Below, piece after piece: positions 9,056-17,684 of a stretch of 64,000 nucleotides of DNA. The translations under genes were made by a program, and so were the position numbers. Within the stretch, counting starts at the first letter, position 1; each line of letters starts with the position of its first letter. The notes under the pieces are model-generated. The model was not told where the DNA came from, did no database searches, and saw only the letters and a program-made list of their open reading frames with translations. The stretch covers positions 1,736,001 to 1,800,000 of the forward strand of contig NZ_CP181045.1 in NCBI RefSeq assembly GCF_047795645.1, in the 5' to 3' direction. Origin of the DNA: Salipaludibacillus sp047795645 (GTDB lineage Bacteria; Bacillota; Bacilli; Bacillales; Salisediminibacteriaceae).

Positions 9056-9505
9056 TTACATATCTTGAGCATAATAACCTAATTTTTTTAACTGATGAAT
9101 CATAAACTCTTTCTCACTTGCGTCCAAACCGGCAAATATCTCGTTAATTGCTTCTTTATGTTTCGGAAAAATTTCTGTCATTAATTCATATCCTTTTGCT
9201 GTAATGACAGCATGAGTAATCCGTCGATCCTTTGGACATGGTCTTCTTTCTAACAAAAGTTTTTTTTCTAACTTATCGACTACATACGTAATGCTACTAC
9301 TTGCTATCAATACCTTTTCACCGATTTTTTGTATTGGTTGCTCCCCTTTGTTATAAATCAACTCCAACACTGCAAACTCCGTTGGATTAAGTTGATGGCT
9401 TTTTATATCTTCTTCTACTCGTTTCTTCACGGATTGTAAAGCGCGGGACAAAACAACAAATAACTTCAAAGATAGTTCTTCATCCAATTGATGTTGTACC
9501 TCCAA
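9056..9505 (-). CDS. mhqR: MarR-family regulator, MhqR-like
   Basis: A 149-residue winged-helix repressor. The recognition region (LNPTEFAVLELIYNKGEQPIQ, then SSSITYVVDKLEKK) and the wing (RRPCPKDRRITHAVIT) are close to B. subtilis MhqR (YkvE), which senses quinones through a cysteine and represses quinone-detoxifying dioxygenases and nitroreductases. One cysteine is present in the wing at about residue 90; whether it is the redox sensor is inference. Translation most likely starts at TTG 9505, 6 bases after GGAAG. A matching palindrome overlaps its own promoter, implying autoregulation. Confidence 0.82.
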   Translation of the reverse strand: MEVQHQLDEELSLKLFVVLSRALQSVKKRVEEDIKSHQLNPTEFAVLELIYNKGEQPIQKIGEKVLIASSSITYVVDKLEKKLLLERRPCPKDRRITHAVITAKGYELMTEIFPKHKEAINEIFAGLDASEKEFMIHQLKKLGYYAQDM

Positions 9506-9554
9506 TATGATCTTCCTTTCTACATGTAATTAAAATTAATATCTCAAATGAAAT

Positions 9555-9602
9555 TATCTCGAATTAAAGATAATTGTACATTAAATTCTCTTTATTTGTC
9601 AA
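9555..9602 (-). promoter_or_regulatory. mhqR promoter with overlapping operator
   Basis: Minus-strand -35 TTGACA (9597-9602), 18-base spacer, -10 TACAAT (9573-9578). Immediately downstream lies an imperfect palindrome, TATCTTTAATTCGAGATA (9555-9572), one half of which matches the MhqR box exactly. The insertion sequence ends only 15 bases upstream of the -35 box, leaving the promoter intact. Confidence 0.65.
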
Positions 9603-9616
9603 ATCTTTCACTACAT

Positions 9617-9635
9617 GAGTCAATTTCATAATTCA
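9617..9635 (+). repeat. Left terminal inverted repeat of the IS
   Basis: GAGTCAATTTCATAATTCA. It pairs with the right end at 11327-11345 with a single mismatch and is preceded by the TACAT target duplication. Confidence 0.9.
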
Positions 9636-9742
9636 GAGCCCTTGTGGCCCAAGAGATTTAAGAAACAAAAAAAGGAGTACCTCCCCAACTGTCGAATTTA
9701 GTAAGTAGCGAACAAACTAATTTGACTGGAGGGAAGACTCCT

Positions 9743-11110
9743 ATGTCCATTTTACGACAAGAGAGCCTACTAAGTATAGATGTTTTATACGATTTAGAAC
9801 CTACCCAACGTTACGATGAGTTATTTTCAACACTGACCACCGGTCCTATTGTACTCATGGTGCTCAAAAAATCACGTTTGGGTCGCCCTGTAAAGCTGAA
9901 TTATCCAGCGATGATCCAATCGTTGATCATTCGTTATGTGGAAAGAATTAGTGAAGTAAAACTCTTAGTTAAACGCCTGAAAGATGACATTCAGTTTAAA
10001 AGAGATTGCGGATTTGGTGTGGCAGACGCAATTCCTTCGGAAGCTTCTTACTCCCGCATGGTAAGTGAGATTAAAGCTTCTTCTGTACTGAAAGATATCA
10101 ACCATCAACTCGTCCATGAAGCTATAGATGATGGGTATATTTCGGACTTCAATGTGGCCATTGATGCGACACATATCGAAGCGAAAGATAAAGCCCCTTC
10201 CAAAGAAAAGAAAGATGATACACCGAAACCCGAGCCGAAAAAACGCGGCCGTAAAAACAAGGAAGAACAATCGGCATGGCTCAAAGAAAAAGAAGAATTT
10301 GAAGCTTCTCTTCCGGTTTATAAAAAGAAAATCGAAGATCAATTGGACATACCTTTTGACAACCTTGAAGATGAGATCCCTCTCGGTCCAGAATGGGGCA
10401 TCAAAAAGAACAGTGACGGTAAAAATGTTTTTTGGTATGGCTTCAAGGGTCATATCGCCGTTGAAACAAAGAGTCAATTTATTCTCGAATCTCTCATGTC
10501 TAGCGGTAACTTAAATGATGGTAAAGCTGCGATTCCGTTATTAAAGGGCATTCAAACGCATTTTCCTCATTTTCAGATGAAACACGTGACGATGGATGCT
10601 GGCTATGATTATCCAGCTATCTATGAACAGGTTCATCGGATGAAAGGCTATTCGATTATAGCTTATAATAAGCGGAATGAACCGGAGCCACTTGGCTTTG
10701 ATAAACACTTTGCCCCAACCTGTGTGAGAGAACATTCTTACCGATATGACAGCTTTGATAAGAAGTACCAAACATTAAAATTTACCCAACCAAAAGAATG
10801 TGGAGAGTGTCCACTCGCTCATGACTCGCTATGTCAAAAGGTCTTTAAGATAAAAATGGATACAGACTTGCGGAAATATAGTGCTCCAGCAAGAGGTACT
10901 GAATCATGGAAGACGATCTATAAAGAACGAAGTTCCTCTGAACGAGTGATTGCGTATCTAAAAGAACAATTTCAACTAAACAATATACGATACCGAACAG
11001 GAGAAAGAGCGAAAGTTCATTTTGACTTTACTACACTTGTTTACAATGCCATGAAACTCGCAGGATTACGACTGAAAACAAAGAGAAGCCAAGAACAGAA
11101 AGCTGCTTAA
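9743..11110 (+). CDS. IS1182-family DDE transposase
   Basis: About 455 residues. The N-terminal region resembles the DUF772-type domain of IS1182/IS5-like enzymes (LGRPVKLNYPAMIQSLIIRY). A charged insert rich in lysine and glutamate (about 160-205) precedes the DDE core: a first aspartate in the AIDATHIEAKD region, a second in VTMDAGYDYPAIYE, and a C-terminal YKERSSSERVIAYLK containing the glutamate. A cysteine cluster (CGECPLAHDSLC) precedes it. ATG 9743 follows GGAGGG by 9 bases. The frame is uninterrupted, so it is probably active. Confidence 0.93.
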   Translation: MSILRQESLLSIDVLYDLEPTQRYDELFSTLTTGPIVLMVLKKSRLGRPVKLNYPAMIQSLIIRYVERISEVKLLVKRLKDDIQFKRDCGFGVADAIPSEASYSRMVSEIKASSVLKDINHQLVHEAIDDGYISDFNVAIDATHIEAKDKAPSKEKKDDTPKPEPKKRGRKNKEEQSAWLKEKEEFEASLPVYKKKIEDQLDIPFDNLEDEIPLGPEWGIKKNSDGKNVFWYGFKGHIAVETKSQFILESLMSSGNLNDGKAAIPLLKGIQTHFPHFQMKHVTMDAGYDYPAIYEQVHRMKGYSIIAYNKRNEPEPLGFDKHFAPTCVREHSYRYDSFDKKYQTLKFTQPKECGECPLAHDSLCQKVFKIKMDTDLRKYSAPARGTESWKTIYKERSSSERVIAYLKEQFQLNNIRYRTGERAKVHFDFTTLVYNAMKLAGLRLKTKRSQEQKAA

Positions 11111-11131
11111 AGGTATACAAAATTTTTGATC

Positions 11132-11254
11132 GTTGATGTTGAAAATCTGTGAGACGCCTGCAGGAAAAGCAATAGCTGAAGATCCATCGGGGCGGTTCCC
11201 CCCGATTAGCTGAAGCATTGCCTGCGGCAAGCGAGCAAGTTTTCAACTATCAAC
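11132..11254. other. Long imperfect hairpin in the IS 3' noncoding region
   Basis: The outer arms GTTGATGTTGAAAA and TTTTCAACTATCAAC pair with one mismatch. Inside are nested arms GCAATAGCT / AGCTGAAGCATTGC and ATCGGGG / CCCCGAT. It occupies much of the roughly 215 bases between the transposase stop and the right inverted repeat. GC-rich palindromes of this general look are scattered in Bacillus genomes, so it may be a structured RNA or a passenger repeat carried by the IS. No gene is seen. Confidence 0.6.
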
Positions 11255-11326
11255 ACTAGCTTTTAAAGTGACGATTTTTTAAAAGAGTACTTTTGATATT
11301 CTGCGCTTCTGACTTTATTCAGAAAA

Positions 11327-11345
11327 TGCATTATGAAATTGACTC
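11327..11345 (-). repeat. Right terminal inverted repeat of the IS
   Basis: TGCATTATGAAATTGACTC, the reverse complement of the left end with one mismatch, directly followed by the second TACAT copy. Confidence 0.9.
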
Positions 11346-11361
11346 TACATATAAAAAAAGA

Positions 11362-11396
11362 AAAAAGTAAGGGAGTGACTCTTCCTTAACTTTTTC
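11362..11396 (-). terminator. Terminator of the pyr operon
   Basis: Inverted repeat AAAAAGTTAAGG / CCCTTACTTTTTT with an AGTGACT-type inner stem, about 50 bases past the pyrE stop on the minus strand, with a T run on its 3' side. Confidence 0.75.
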
Positions 11397-11445
11397 CTAC
11401 GCGATTATGATTGAATGGTCTCAAATGGTCTCTTTTTATTTTCGT

Positions 11446-12072
11446 TTAGCCAAGCCATCCTTCCGGATCCTTTGACCAGTCTTGCAAAATCTCCACATCA
11501 CTTTCGTTAATAATACCTTGGTCAGCTGCCATATTTAAGAGGATAGAATAAGTCGTTAATGACTTTAATGGATACCCTACGGAATGTTCCGCTTCTTTTG
11601 CTGAAGGTAATTCGTAGGTAAAGATAGAACAAACCCCGATAACCTTTCCTCCTGAGGCTTCAACCGCTTTTGCCGCTTCGATTGAAGAACCTCCAGTTGA
11701 AATGAGATCTTCAATTACCAATACTTTTTTGCCTGTTTCTAACATGCCTTCAATTTTGTTTTGCTTGCCATGACCTTTTGACGATGACCTGACATAGATC
11801 ATTGGTAAATCCATTCGATCAGCAATCCATGCTGCATGAGGAATCCCTGCTGTTGCTGTTCCTGCTAACACCTCAACATCAGGAAAATGCTCTTGTATGT
11901 AAGATACAAAATAATCAATAACTCGTCTCCGTTGTTCTGGAAATGACATAATTAAACGGTTATCACAGTAGATTGGTGATTTTATCCCCGAACTCCATGT
12001 AAATGGATTATCAGGTCTCAATGTCACCGCCTTAATAGATAATAATAGGTCCGCGACTTGTTTTTCTCGCAT
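11446..12072 (-). CDS. pyrE: Orotate phosphoribosyltransferase
   Basis: 208 residues. Transfers phosphoribose from PRPP to orotate, making OMP. The PRPP-binding motif VLVIEDLISTGGSS lies near residue 115. The family start (Met-Arg-Glu-Lys-Gln) fits ATG 12072, 8 bases after GGGGG; earlier in-frame starts overlap that site. It is the last gene of the pyr operon, 2 bases after pyrF, with a terminator downstream. Confidence 0.97.
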   Translation of the reverse strand: MREKQVADLLLSIKAVTLRPDNPFTWSSGIKSPIYCDNRLIMSFPEQRRRVIDYFVSYIQEHFPDVEVLAGTATAGIPHAAWIADRMDLPMIYVRSSSKGHGKQNKIEGMLETGKKVLVIEDLISTGGSSIEAAKAVEASGGKVIGVCSIFTYELPSAKEAEHSVGYPLKSLTTYSILLNMAADQGIINESDVEILQDWSKDPEGWLG

Positions 12073-12074
12073 GT

Positions 12075-12785
12075 TCATTTCCCCCATTCTTGTAAATAAT
12101 GATAATAAGCTGTTACAGGATCTTTTGCTCTAGTAATACCTCTTCCTACGACAATGCCTGTGCTACCTAGTAGTTTCGCTTTTGTCGGGGTAACAACACG
12201 CGCCTGATCATCTGTCGAATCCTCTTGGCGACGAATTCCAGGCGTTATCGTTAAAAAAGACGATGAAAATTTTTCTTGAATTACTGGCACTTCCAATGCA
12301 GAACATACAACCCCTGCAAGTTCAGCTTTGCTAACCTGATCGCATAAATGAATCACGTGTTTATCTAGTTTTGTTTGCACATCCAACTCATGAAGCAGCA
12401 TCTCAGGGGTCGTACTCGTTAATTGCGTCACCGCTATACAAGGAGGAGCTACTTTCCCCATGTTAGTGCCTGCTTCAAGCCCCTCTTTTGCAGCTATCAT
12501 CATATTCACTCCACCTAATGCATGAACGTTGACTAAATCAACTTCAAGCTTCGCTAACTGACTCATCGCTCGTTTCACCGTCGTAGGGATATCATGGAGT
12601 TTTAAATCTAAGAACAGTTGATGTCCTTGCTCTTTAAGCTCATAGATAAGTCTTGGGCCTTCTCGGTAGAATAGTTCCATTCCGACTTTTAAAAAAAGAT
12701 TTTCGTTAGGAAACCGGGTCAAAAAGGAGGTGACTTCTTGCTTTGTTTCAAAATCTAACGCGACGATGAGAGGCCTTCCTTGCAT
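12075..12785 (-). CDS. pyrF: Orotidine 5'-phosphate decarboxylase
   Basis: 236 residues. Decarboxylates OMP to UMP, the last step of the pathway. The active-site block FLDLKLHDIPTTV (catalytic Lys and Asp) lies near residue 60, and the phosphate-binding end GSTGIVVGRGITRAKDP near 205-222. ATG 12785 follows AAGGAG by 9 bases. Its start lies inside pyrD (31-base overlap), so translation is probably coupled. Confidence 0.97.
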   Translation of the reverse strand: MQGRPLIVALDFETKQEVTSFLTRFPNENLFLKVGMELFYREGPRLIYELKEQGHQLFLDLKLHDIPTTVKRAMSQLAKLEVDLVNVHALGGVNMMIAAKEGLEAGTNMGKVAPPCIAVTQLTSTTPEMLLHELDVQTKLDKHVIHLCDQVSKAELAGVVCSALEVPVIQEKFSSSFLTITPGIRRQEDSTDDQARVVTPTKAKLLGSTGIVVGRGITRAKDPVTAYYHYLQEWGK

Positions 12786-13696
12786 TTTCCCCAACTCCTT
12801 CCAATTATGTCATTCACGTCTTCGATCTCTAACTCGTTCATCCTTGCTTCCAAATCACGAACTAAATTTGGACAAGCAAATGGGTCAACAAAGTTTGCTG
12901 TTCCAATAGCTACTGCACTTGCTCCCGCCATTAAGAATTCTAATATATCATCGGCCGTATGAATCCCACCCATCCCAATAATTGGAATGTCAACCACTTG
13001 GCTGACTTCATGAATCATACGGATCGCTACAGGTTTTATCGCTGGACCTGATAACCCTCCTGTTTTATTTGCAATCACCGGTTTTCCGGTCTTTATATCA
13101 ATTTTCATACCTACCAATGTATTGATCATGCTCAAGCCATCTGCGCCTGCTTTCTCTACTGCCTTTGCCATATCAGCTATGTTAGAGACATTTGGCGATA
13201 GTTTCACATAGACAGGAACTGTTGCAACTTCTTTGACTTTTCTTGTTAACTCTGCCGCAACATCAGGGTCACTACCGAATTGAATACCTCCAATCTTCAC
13301 ATTTGGACAAGAAACATTCAATTCAATTGCAGACACATTGTTGATTTTTGATAGGTTCTTTGAAACATGAACGTAATCTTCAATGACGTTTCCAGCGACG
13401 TTGACAACGATAGGGATATCATATTTTTCAAGCCAAGGAAGTTCATGCTTCGTAACGTGATCCAGACCAGGGTTCTGTAATCCAATCGCGTTCAGCATTC
13501 CACCCTCGACTTCTGCCACTCTCGGAGTGGCATTGCCAGCACGTTGCTCTGTTGTCACAGCTTTCACTGTAATTGCACCTAATTGGTTTAAATCATAAAA
13601 TCTCGCAAACTCTTGACCGAATCCGAAACAACCTGAAGCAGGCATCACAGGATTTTTCATCGATAATCCAGGCAATTCAACTCGTAAGTTCATCAT
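12755..13696 (-). CDS. pyrD: Dihydroorotate dehydrogenase B, catalytic subunit
   Basis: 313 residues. A class 1B, FMN-containing enzyme that oxidises dihydroorotate and works with PyrK. The conserved NVSCPNVKIGG supplies the catalytic cysteine near residue 130, and the GMGGIHTADDILEFLMAGA block binds the FMN phosphate. The start overlaps the pyrK stop (ATGATG after GGGGAGG). Presence of pyrK next door confirms the NAD-linked class 1B form rather than class 2. Confidence 0.97.
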   Translation of the reverse strand: MMNLRVELPGLSMKNPVMPASGCFGFGQEFARFYDLNQLGAITVKAVTTEQRAGNATPRVAEVEGGMLNAIGLQNPGLDHVTKHELPWLEKYDIPIVVNVAGNVIEDYVHVSKNLSKINNVSAIELNVSCPNVKIGGIQFGSDPDVAAELTRKVKEVATVPVYVKLSPNVSNIADMAKAVEKAGADGLSMINTLVGMKIDIKTGKPVIANKTGGLSGPAIKPVAIRMIHEVSQVVDIPIIGMGGIHTADDILEFLMAGASAVAIGTANFVDPFACPNLVRDLEARMNELEIEDVNDIIGRSWGKCKEGLSSSR

Positions 13697-14475
13697 ATCA
13701 TTACCTCCCCTGCTCGAAAGACCGGTCCATCACTACATGCTTTTCGATAATTTCTCGAGTCTTCACCCTTATAACCCTCAGCAACATCACAGACACAAGC
13801 GAGGCATGCACCAATCCCACACCCCATTCGTTCTTCCAATGAAACGAACCCTTCTGAATTAGCTGCATTCTGAACAGCACGAAGCATCGGTGTTGGTCCA
13901 CATGTGAAATATCTTTTATATGGTGCTTGCAATTGTGTCATTGCGTCTGTTACAAATCCTTCAGTCCCCTTAGATCCATCTTCGGTTGAAATCATTACAT
14001 CAGCTATTTTTTTGAACTCTTCCTCCAAAAAAATATCCTCCGCCGATCGAAAACCAAGAATTACTTTTAAAAGGATTCCTTTTTTAACTAACTGTTTTGC
14101 TAAATAATATAGAGGAGGAACACCTACTCCGCCACCAACTAGCAGAGCAGTATCCCCTTCAACAAGTTCCTCCATTGGAAAGCCATGTCCTAATGGTCCT
14201 AACACATTAATCGTTTCATTCACGTTTCGTTCAGATAATACTTTCGTGCCTTTTCCTTCAACACGGTAAATAATCGTCAACTCTTTAGCTGGTAAATCAA
14301 CATCGCAAATACTAATCGGCCGACGTAAAAGCGGTTCGATTCCAGTAGCCACTTTCAAATGAACAAATTGGCCTGGAATCGTCATTTCCGTCACCGATTC
14401 ACCAGACAGCTTCATCTGATAAATTCCTTTGCTAAGCTGTCTATGGTCCGTGATCTTGAGTTCCTCAACGATCAT
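13693..14475 (-). CDS. pyrK: Dihydroorotate dehydrogenase B, electron-transfer subunit
   Basis: 260 residues. A ferredoxin-reductase-like protein binding FAD (RRPISICDVD near residue 53), NAD, and a 2Fe-2S cluster through the C-terminal cysteine set in RMGCGIGACLACVCDV. It passes electrons from PyrD's FMN to NAD. Overlaps carB by 4 bases and pyrD by 4 bases. Confidence 0.97.
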   Translation of the reverse strand: MIVEELKITDHRQLSKGIYQMKLSGESVTEMTIPGQFVHLKVATGIEPLLRRPISICDVDLPAKELTIIYRVEGKGTKVLSERNVNETINVLGPLGHGFPMEELVEGDTALLVGGGVGVPPLYYLAKQLVKKGILLKVILGFRSAEDIFLEEEFKKIADVMISTEDGSKGTEGFVTDAMTQLQAPYKRYFTCGPTPMLRAVQNAANSEGFVSLEERMGCGIGACLACVCDVAEGYKGEDSRNYRKACSDGPVFRAGEVMI

Positions 14476-17400
14476 ACCAACACTTCCTTCTTTTCTTTTC
14501 TTACGTGTCCCATCGGTTCAGCTGAAAATGTGAATAGTTCCAACACTTTTAATAATGCCGATGCCGTATCCATTGAAGTAAGACAAACAATCCCGTGCTC
14601 TACTGCTTCTCTACGGATGCGGAATCCGTCACGAGCTGGTCGCTTCCCCTTCGTTAATGTATTGACAATAAACTGTGCCTTTCCTTCTTTGATCACATCG
14701 AGCATGTCGGGTGATTCTCCACCGATTTTAGAAATAACTGTGCACGGAATGCCTTCTTCACTAATTCGTTGAGCAGTTCCTTCCGTCGCCATTAAATGAT
14801 AACCAATTTGATGGAAGCGTCGTGCAAGCACCATCGCTTCTTCTTTGTCTTTATCAGCGAGGGTGAACAATACAGATCCATGAGTAGGAATTTTCATTCC
14901 AGATGCAATCAAGCCTTTATAGAGAGCCTTTTCCAACGAGTAGTCTTTTCCCATCACCTCTCCAGTTGATTTCATTTCTGGTCCTAATGTGATATCCACA
15001 CTTCTTAGTTTCGCAAAAGAAAATACGGGTACTTTCACAGATACGAGATCTGGTTCAGGTAAACATCCTGTTTGATACCCTAGCTTCTCTAAAGACTCAC
15101 CCAAGATCGCTTTCGTGGCAAGGTTAGCCATATTAACATGCGTGATTTTACTTAAAAATGGTACGGTTCTACTTGATCTAGGATTTACTTCTAATACATA
15201 TACCTCTTCTTTATGAATGACGAATTGAATATTCATTAGGCCTTTGATATGAAAACCTTTCGCCAAACGGATCGTATAATCAATGATTTGTTTTTTCAAA
15301 TCTTCAGAAATGTTTTGTGTTGGATAAACAGCAATCGAGTCACCTGAGTGAACACCTGCTCGTTCAATGTGCTCCATCACACCAGGGATAACAACTGTTT
15401 CTCCATCCGAAATCGCATCTACTTCTATTTCTTTTCCTGTTAAATAACGGTCTATTAACACAGGATGCTTTTCATTTACTTTCACTGCTCGCTCCATATA
15501 TCGAAGCAAGTCACTCTTATTGTACGTAATTTCCATTGCGCGTCCACCTAATACATATGAAGGACGAACAAGGACAGGATATCCAATTCTTTCAGCAATA
15601 ACTAACGCCTCGTCTACTGATGTAGCAGTTTTACCTAATGGTTGGCGAATATCAAGTTCTAATAGCTTTTGCTCAAACTTATCACGATTTTCAGCAGCAT
15701 CCATTTCTTCGAGGCTCGTACCTAGTAACTTGACACCACGATCAACTAACTCTTCTGCTAAATTCAAGGCTGTCTGTCCGCCAAATTGAACAATAACACC
15801 TTCAGGTTTTTCATGATTGACGACGTGCATGACATCTTCAATTGTTAAAGGCTCAAAATATAATTTATCCGAGATTTCATAATCGGTAGAAACTGTTTCA
15901 GGATTATTATTGATGATAATTGCTTCATAACCTGACTCTTGAATCGCCTTTACAGTATGAACAGTCGCATAGTCGAATTCAATTCCTTGCCCAATTCGGA
16001 TCGGTCCTGAGCCTAAAACAAGAATCGATGGTTTTGTTGTGACGATAGACTCTTGCTCTTCTTCATAAGTTCCATAATAATATGGTGTTTCTGACGCAAA
16101 CTCGGCTGCACAAGTGTCGACCATTTTAAAGACAGGGGTAATCTGTTCTCGTTGTAAGTATTCCTCTACTTTTTCTACCGAAACCTTACAAAGATCGGCT
16201 AACGTACCATTTGAAAAACCAAGTTGTTTCGCACGGTAAATGGTATCGTGCTCTAAACCTCTCTGACTTATTTCCTTTTCAAATAGAATAACTTTCTCAA
16301 TATGGTACAAGAAATATCGGTCAATTTTTGTTAGCTCATGAATCTCTTCTAGTGACATCCCAATACGAAAAGCTTCTGCTACATAAAGAATACGTTCATC
16401 ATCAGCATGCGAAATCCTCTCTTCTAAATCTTCTCTTTGGAACCCTGTTTTTTTCGAATGCTGAAGGTGTGTTAAATCTACTTCCGTAGAGCGAATCGCT
16501 TTTAATAAAGATTCAGGAAAACTTCTTCCGATAGCCATCACTTCACCAGTTGCTTTCATTTGCGTCCCTAAAGTACGATTAGCAGCATCAAACTTATCAA
16601 ACGGCCATCGTGGAATCTTTGTAACGATATAATCCAACGCCGGTTCAAAGCTTGCATACGTCGTTTTCGTTATCGGGTTAATACATTCATCTAGATGATA
16701 CCCAACGGCGATCTTTGCAGATAATTTCGCAATCGGATAACCAGTCGCCTTTGAAGCAAGTGCTGATGAACGACTCACTCGAGGGTTAACTTCAATGATA
16801 AAGTATTGCTCGCTGTGAGGATCAAGTGCACATTGAACGTTGCACCCTCCTTCAATTCCTAACGCACGAATAATTTTCAATGAAGAGTTTCTTAAAATTT
16901 GATACTCACGATCTGATAACGTTTGGCTTGGAGCGACAACAATAGAATCTCCTGTATGAATACCAACTGGATCGACATTCTCCATGTTACAAACGACAAT
17001 TGCCTGATCATTAGCATCACGCATGACTTCATACTCAACCTCTTTAAATCCAGCGATACTTTTCTCAATCAGACATTGGTGAACCGGACTTGCATCTAGG
17101 CCGCCAGCGACGATCTCTTTCAGTTCTTTATCATTATCAACGATTCCGCCACCCGTGCCTCCAAGTGTATAAGCTGGTCTAACAATAATCGGATAGCCAA
17201 TTCGAGCGACAAATGCTTCCGCTTCTTCCATTGAATGAATAATATCACTCTCAGGAACCGGTTCGTTTAGTTGATTCATTAAGTTTCGAAATTTCTCCCG
17301 GTCTTCAGCGTTTTGAATTGCATCTAAGGTTGTTCCTAAAAGCTCAACATTATATTCATCGAGAATTCCACTCTCGGAAAGTTCTACTGCTAAATTTAAA

Positions 17401-17684
17401 CCCGTCTGTCCACCTAATGTTGCTAGAACCCCATCGGGACACTCTTGACGAATTATCCGGCTAACAAATTCTAACGTCAGTGGCTCAATATAAACACGAT
17501 CAGCTGTCGTTTCATCAGTCATGATCGTCGCAGGATTTGAATTTACTAAAACAACTTCATATCCTTCTTCTCTTAACGTTTGACATGCTTGCGTGCCTGC
17601 ATAATCAAATTCTGCAGCTTGTCCAATGATAATCGGACCTGAACCTATAACAAGAATTCTTTTGATATCATTACGTTTAGGCAT
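14472..17684 (-). CDS. carB: Carbamoyl-phosphate synthase, large subunit (pyrimidine-specific)
   Basis: 1070 residues, also named pyrAB in Bacillus. Uses ammonia from the small subunit, bicarbonate and two ATP to make carbamoyl phosphate. Two homologous ATP-grasp halves are visible: the GSGPIIIGQAAEFDYAG motif at residue 13 and its repeat GSGPIRIGQGIEFDYA near 558. The C-terminal domain (from about 930) is MGS-like and allosteric, consistent with UMP and PRPP control in Bacillus. It overlaps carA by 8 bases. Confidence 0.98.
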   Translation of the reverse strand: MPKRNDIKRILVIGSGPIIIGQAAEFDYAGTQACQTLREEGYEVVLVNSNPATIMTDETTADRVYIEPLTLEFVSRIIRQECPDGVLATLGGQTGLNLAVELSESGILDEYNVELLGTTLDAIQNAEDREKFRNLMNQLNEPVPESDIIHSMEEAEAFVARIGYPIIVRPAYTLGGTGGGIVDNDKELKEIVAGGLDASPVHQCLIEKSIAGFKEVEYEVMRDANDQAIVVCNMENVDPVGIHTGDSIVVAPSQTLSDREYQILRNSSLKIIRALGIEGGCNVQCALDPHSEQYFIIEVNPRVSRSSALASKATGYPIAKLSAKIAVGYHLDECINPITKTTYASFEPALDYIVTKIPRWPFDKFDAANRTLGTQMKATGEVMAIGRSFPESLLKAIRSTEVDLTHLQHSKKTGFQREDLEERISHADDERILYVAEAFRIGMSLEEIHELTKIDRYFLYHIEKVILFEKEISQRGLEHDTIYRAKQLGFSNGTLADLCKVSVEKVEEYLQREQITPVFKMVDTCAAEFASETPYYYGTYEEEQESIVTTKPSILVLGSGPIRIGQGIEFDYATVHTVKAIQESGYEAIIINNNPETVSTDYEISDKLYFEPLTIEDVMHVVNHEKPEGVIVQFGGQTALNLAEELVDRGVKLLGTSLEEMDAAENRDKFEQKLLELDIRQPLGKTATSVDEALVIAERIGYPVLVRPSYVLGGRAMEITYNKSDLLRYMERAVKVNEKHPVLIDRYLTGKEIEVDAISDGETVVIPGVMEHIERAGVHSGDSIAVYPTQNISEDLKKQIIDYTIRLAKGFHIKGLMNIQFVIHKEEVYVLEVNPRSSRTVPFLSKITHVNMANLATKAILGESLEKLGYQTGCLPEPDLVSVKVPVFSFAKLRSVDITLGPEMKSTGEVMGKDYSLEKALYKGLIASGMKIPTHGSVLFTLADKDKEEAMVLARRFHQIGYHLMATEGTAQRISEEGIPCTVISKIGGESPDMLDVIKEGKAQFIVNTLTKGKRPARDGFRIRREAVEHGIVCLTSMDTASALLKVLELFTFSAEPMGHVRKEKKEVLV

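Larger units (their letters stand above)
9617..11345 (+). mobile_element. Complete IS1182-family insertion sequence (1729 bp)
   Basis: The ends are a 19-bp inverted repeat matching at 18 positions: GAGTCAATTTCATAATTCA at 9617-9635 and its reverse complement at 11327-11345. Both flanks carry TACAT (9612-9616 and 11346-11350), a 5-bp target-site duplication. One intact transposase gene fills most of the element. Intact ends, target duplication and reading frame suggest a recent insertion. It landed between the mhqR promoter and the pyrE terminator without breaking either. Confidence 0.92.

Noticed and set aside
9965..10477. 170-codon frame antisense to the transposase
   Set aside because: It is the shadow of the transposase on the opposite strand, dominated by Phe and Arg runs produced by the lysine- and glutamate-rich insert.
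11031..11246. 71-codon frame over the IS 3' hairpin
   Set aside because: It overlaps the transposase end and the palindrome on the opposite strand and has no start signal.
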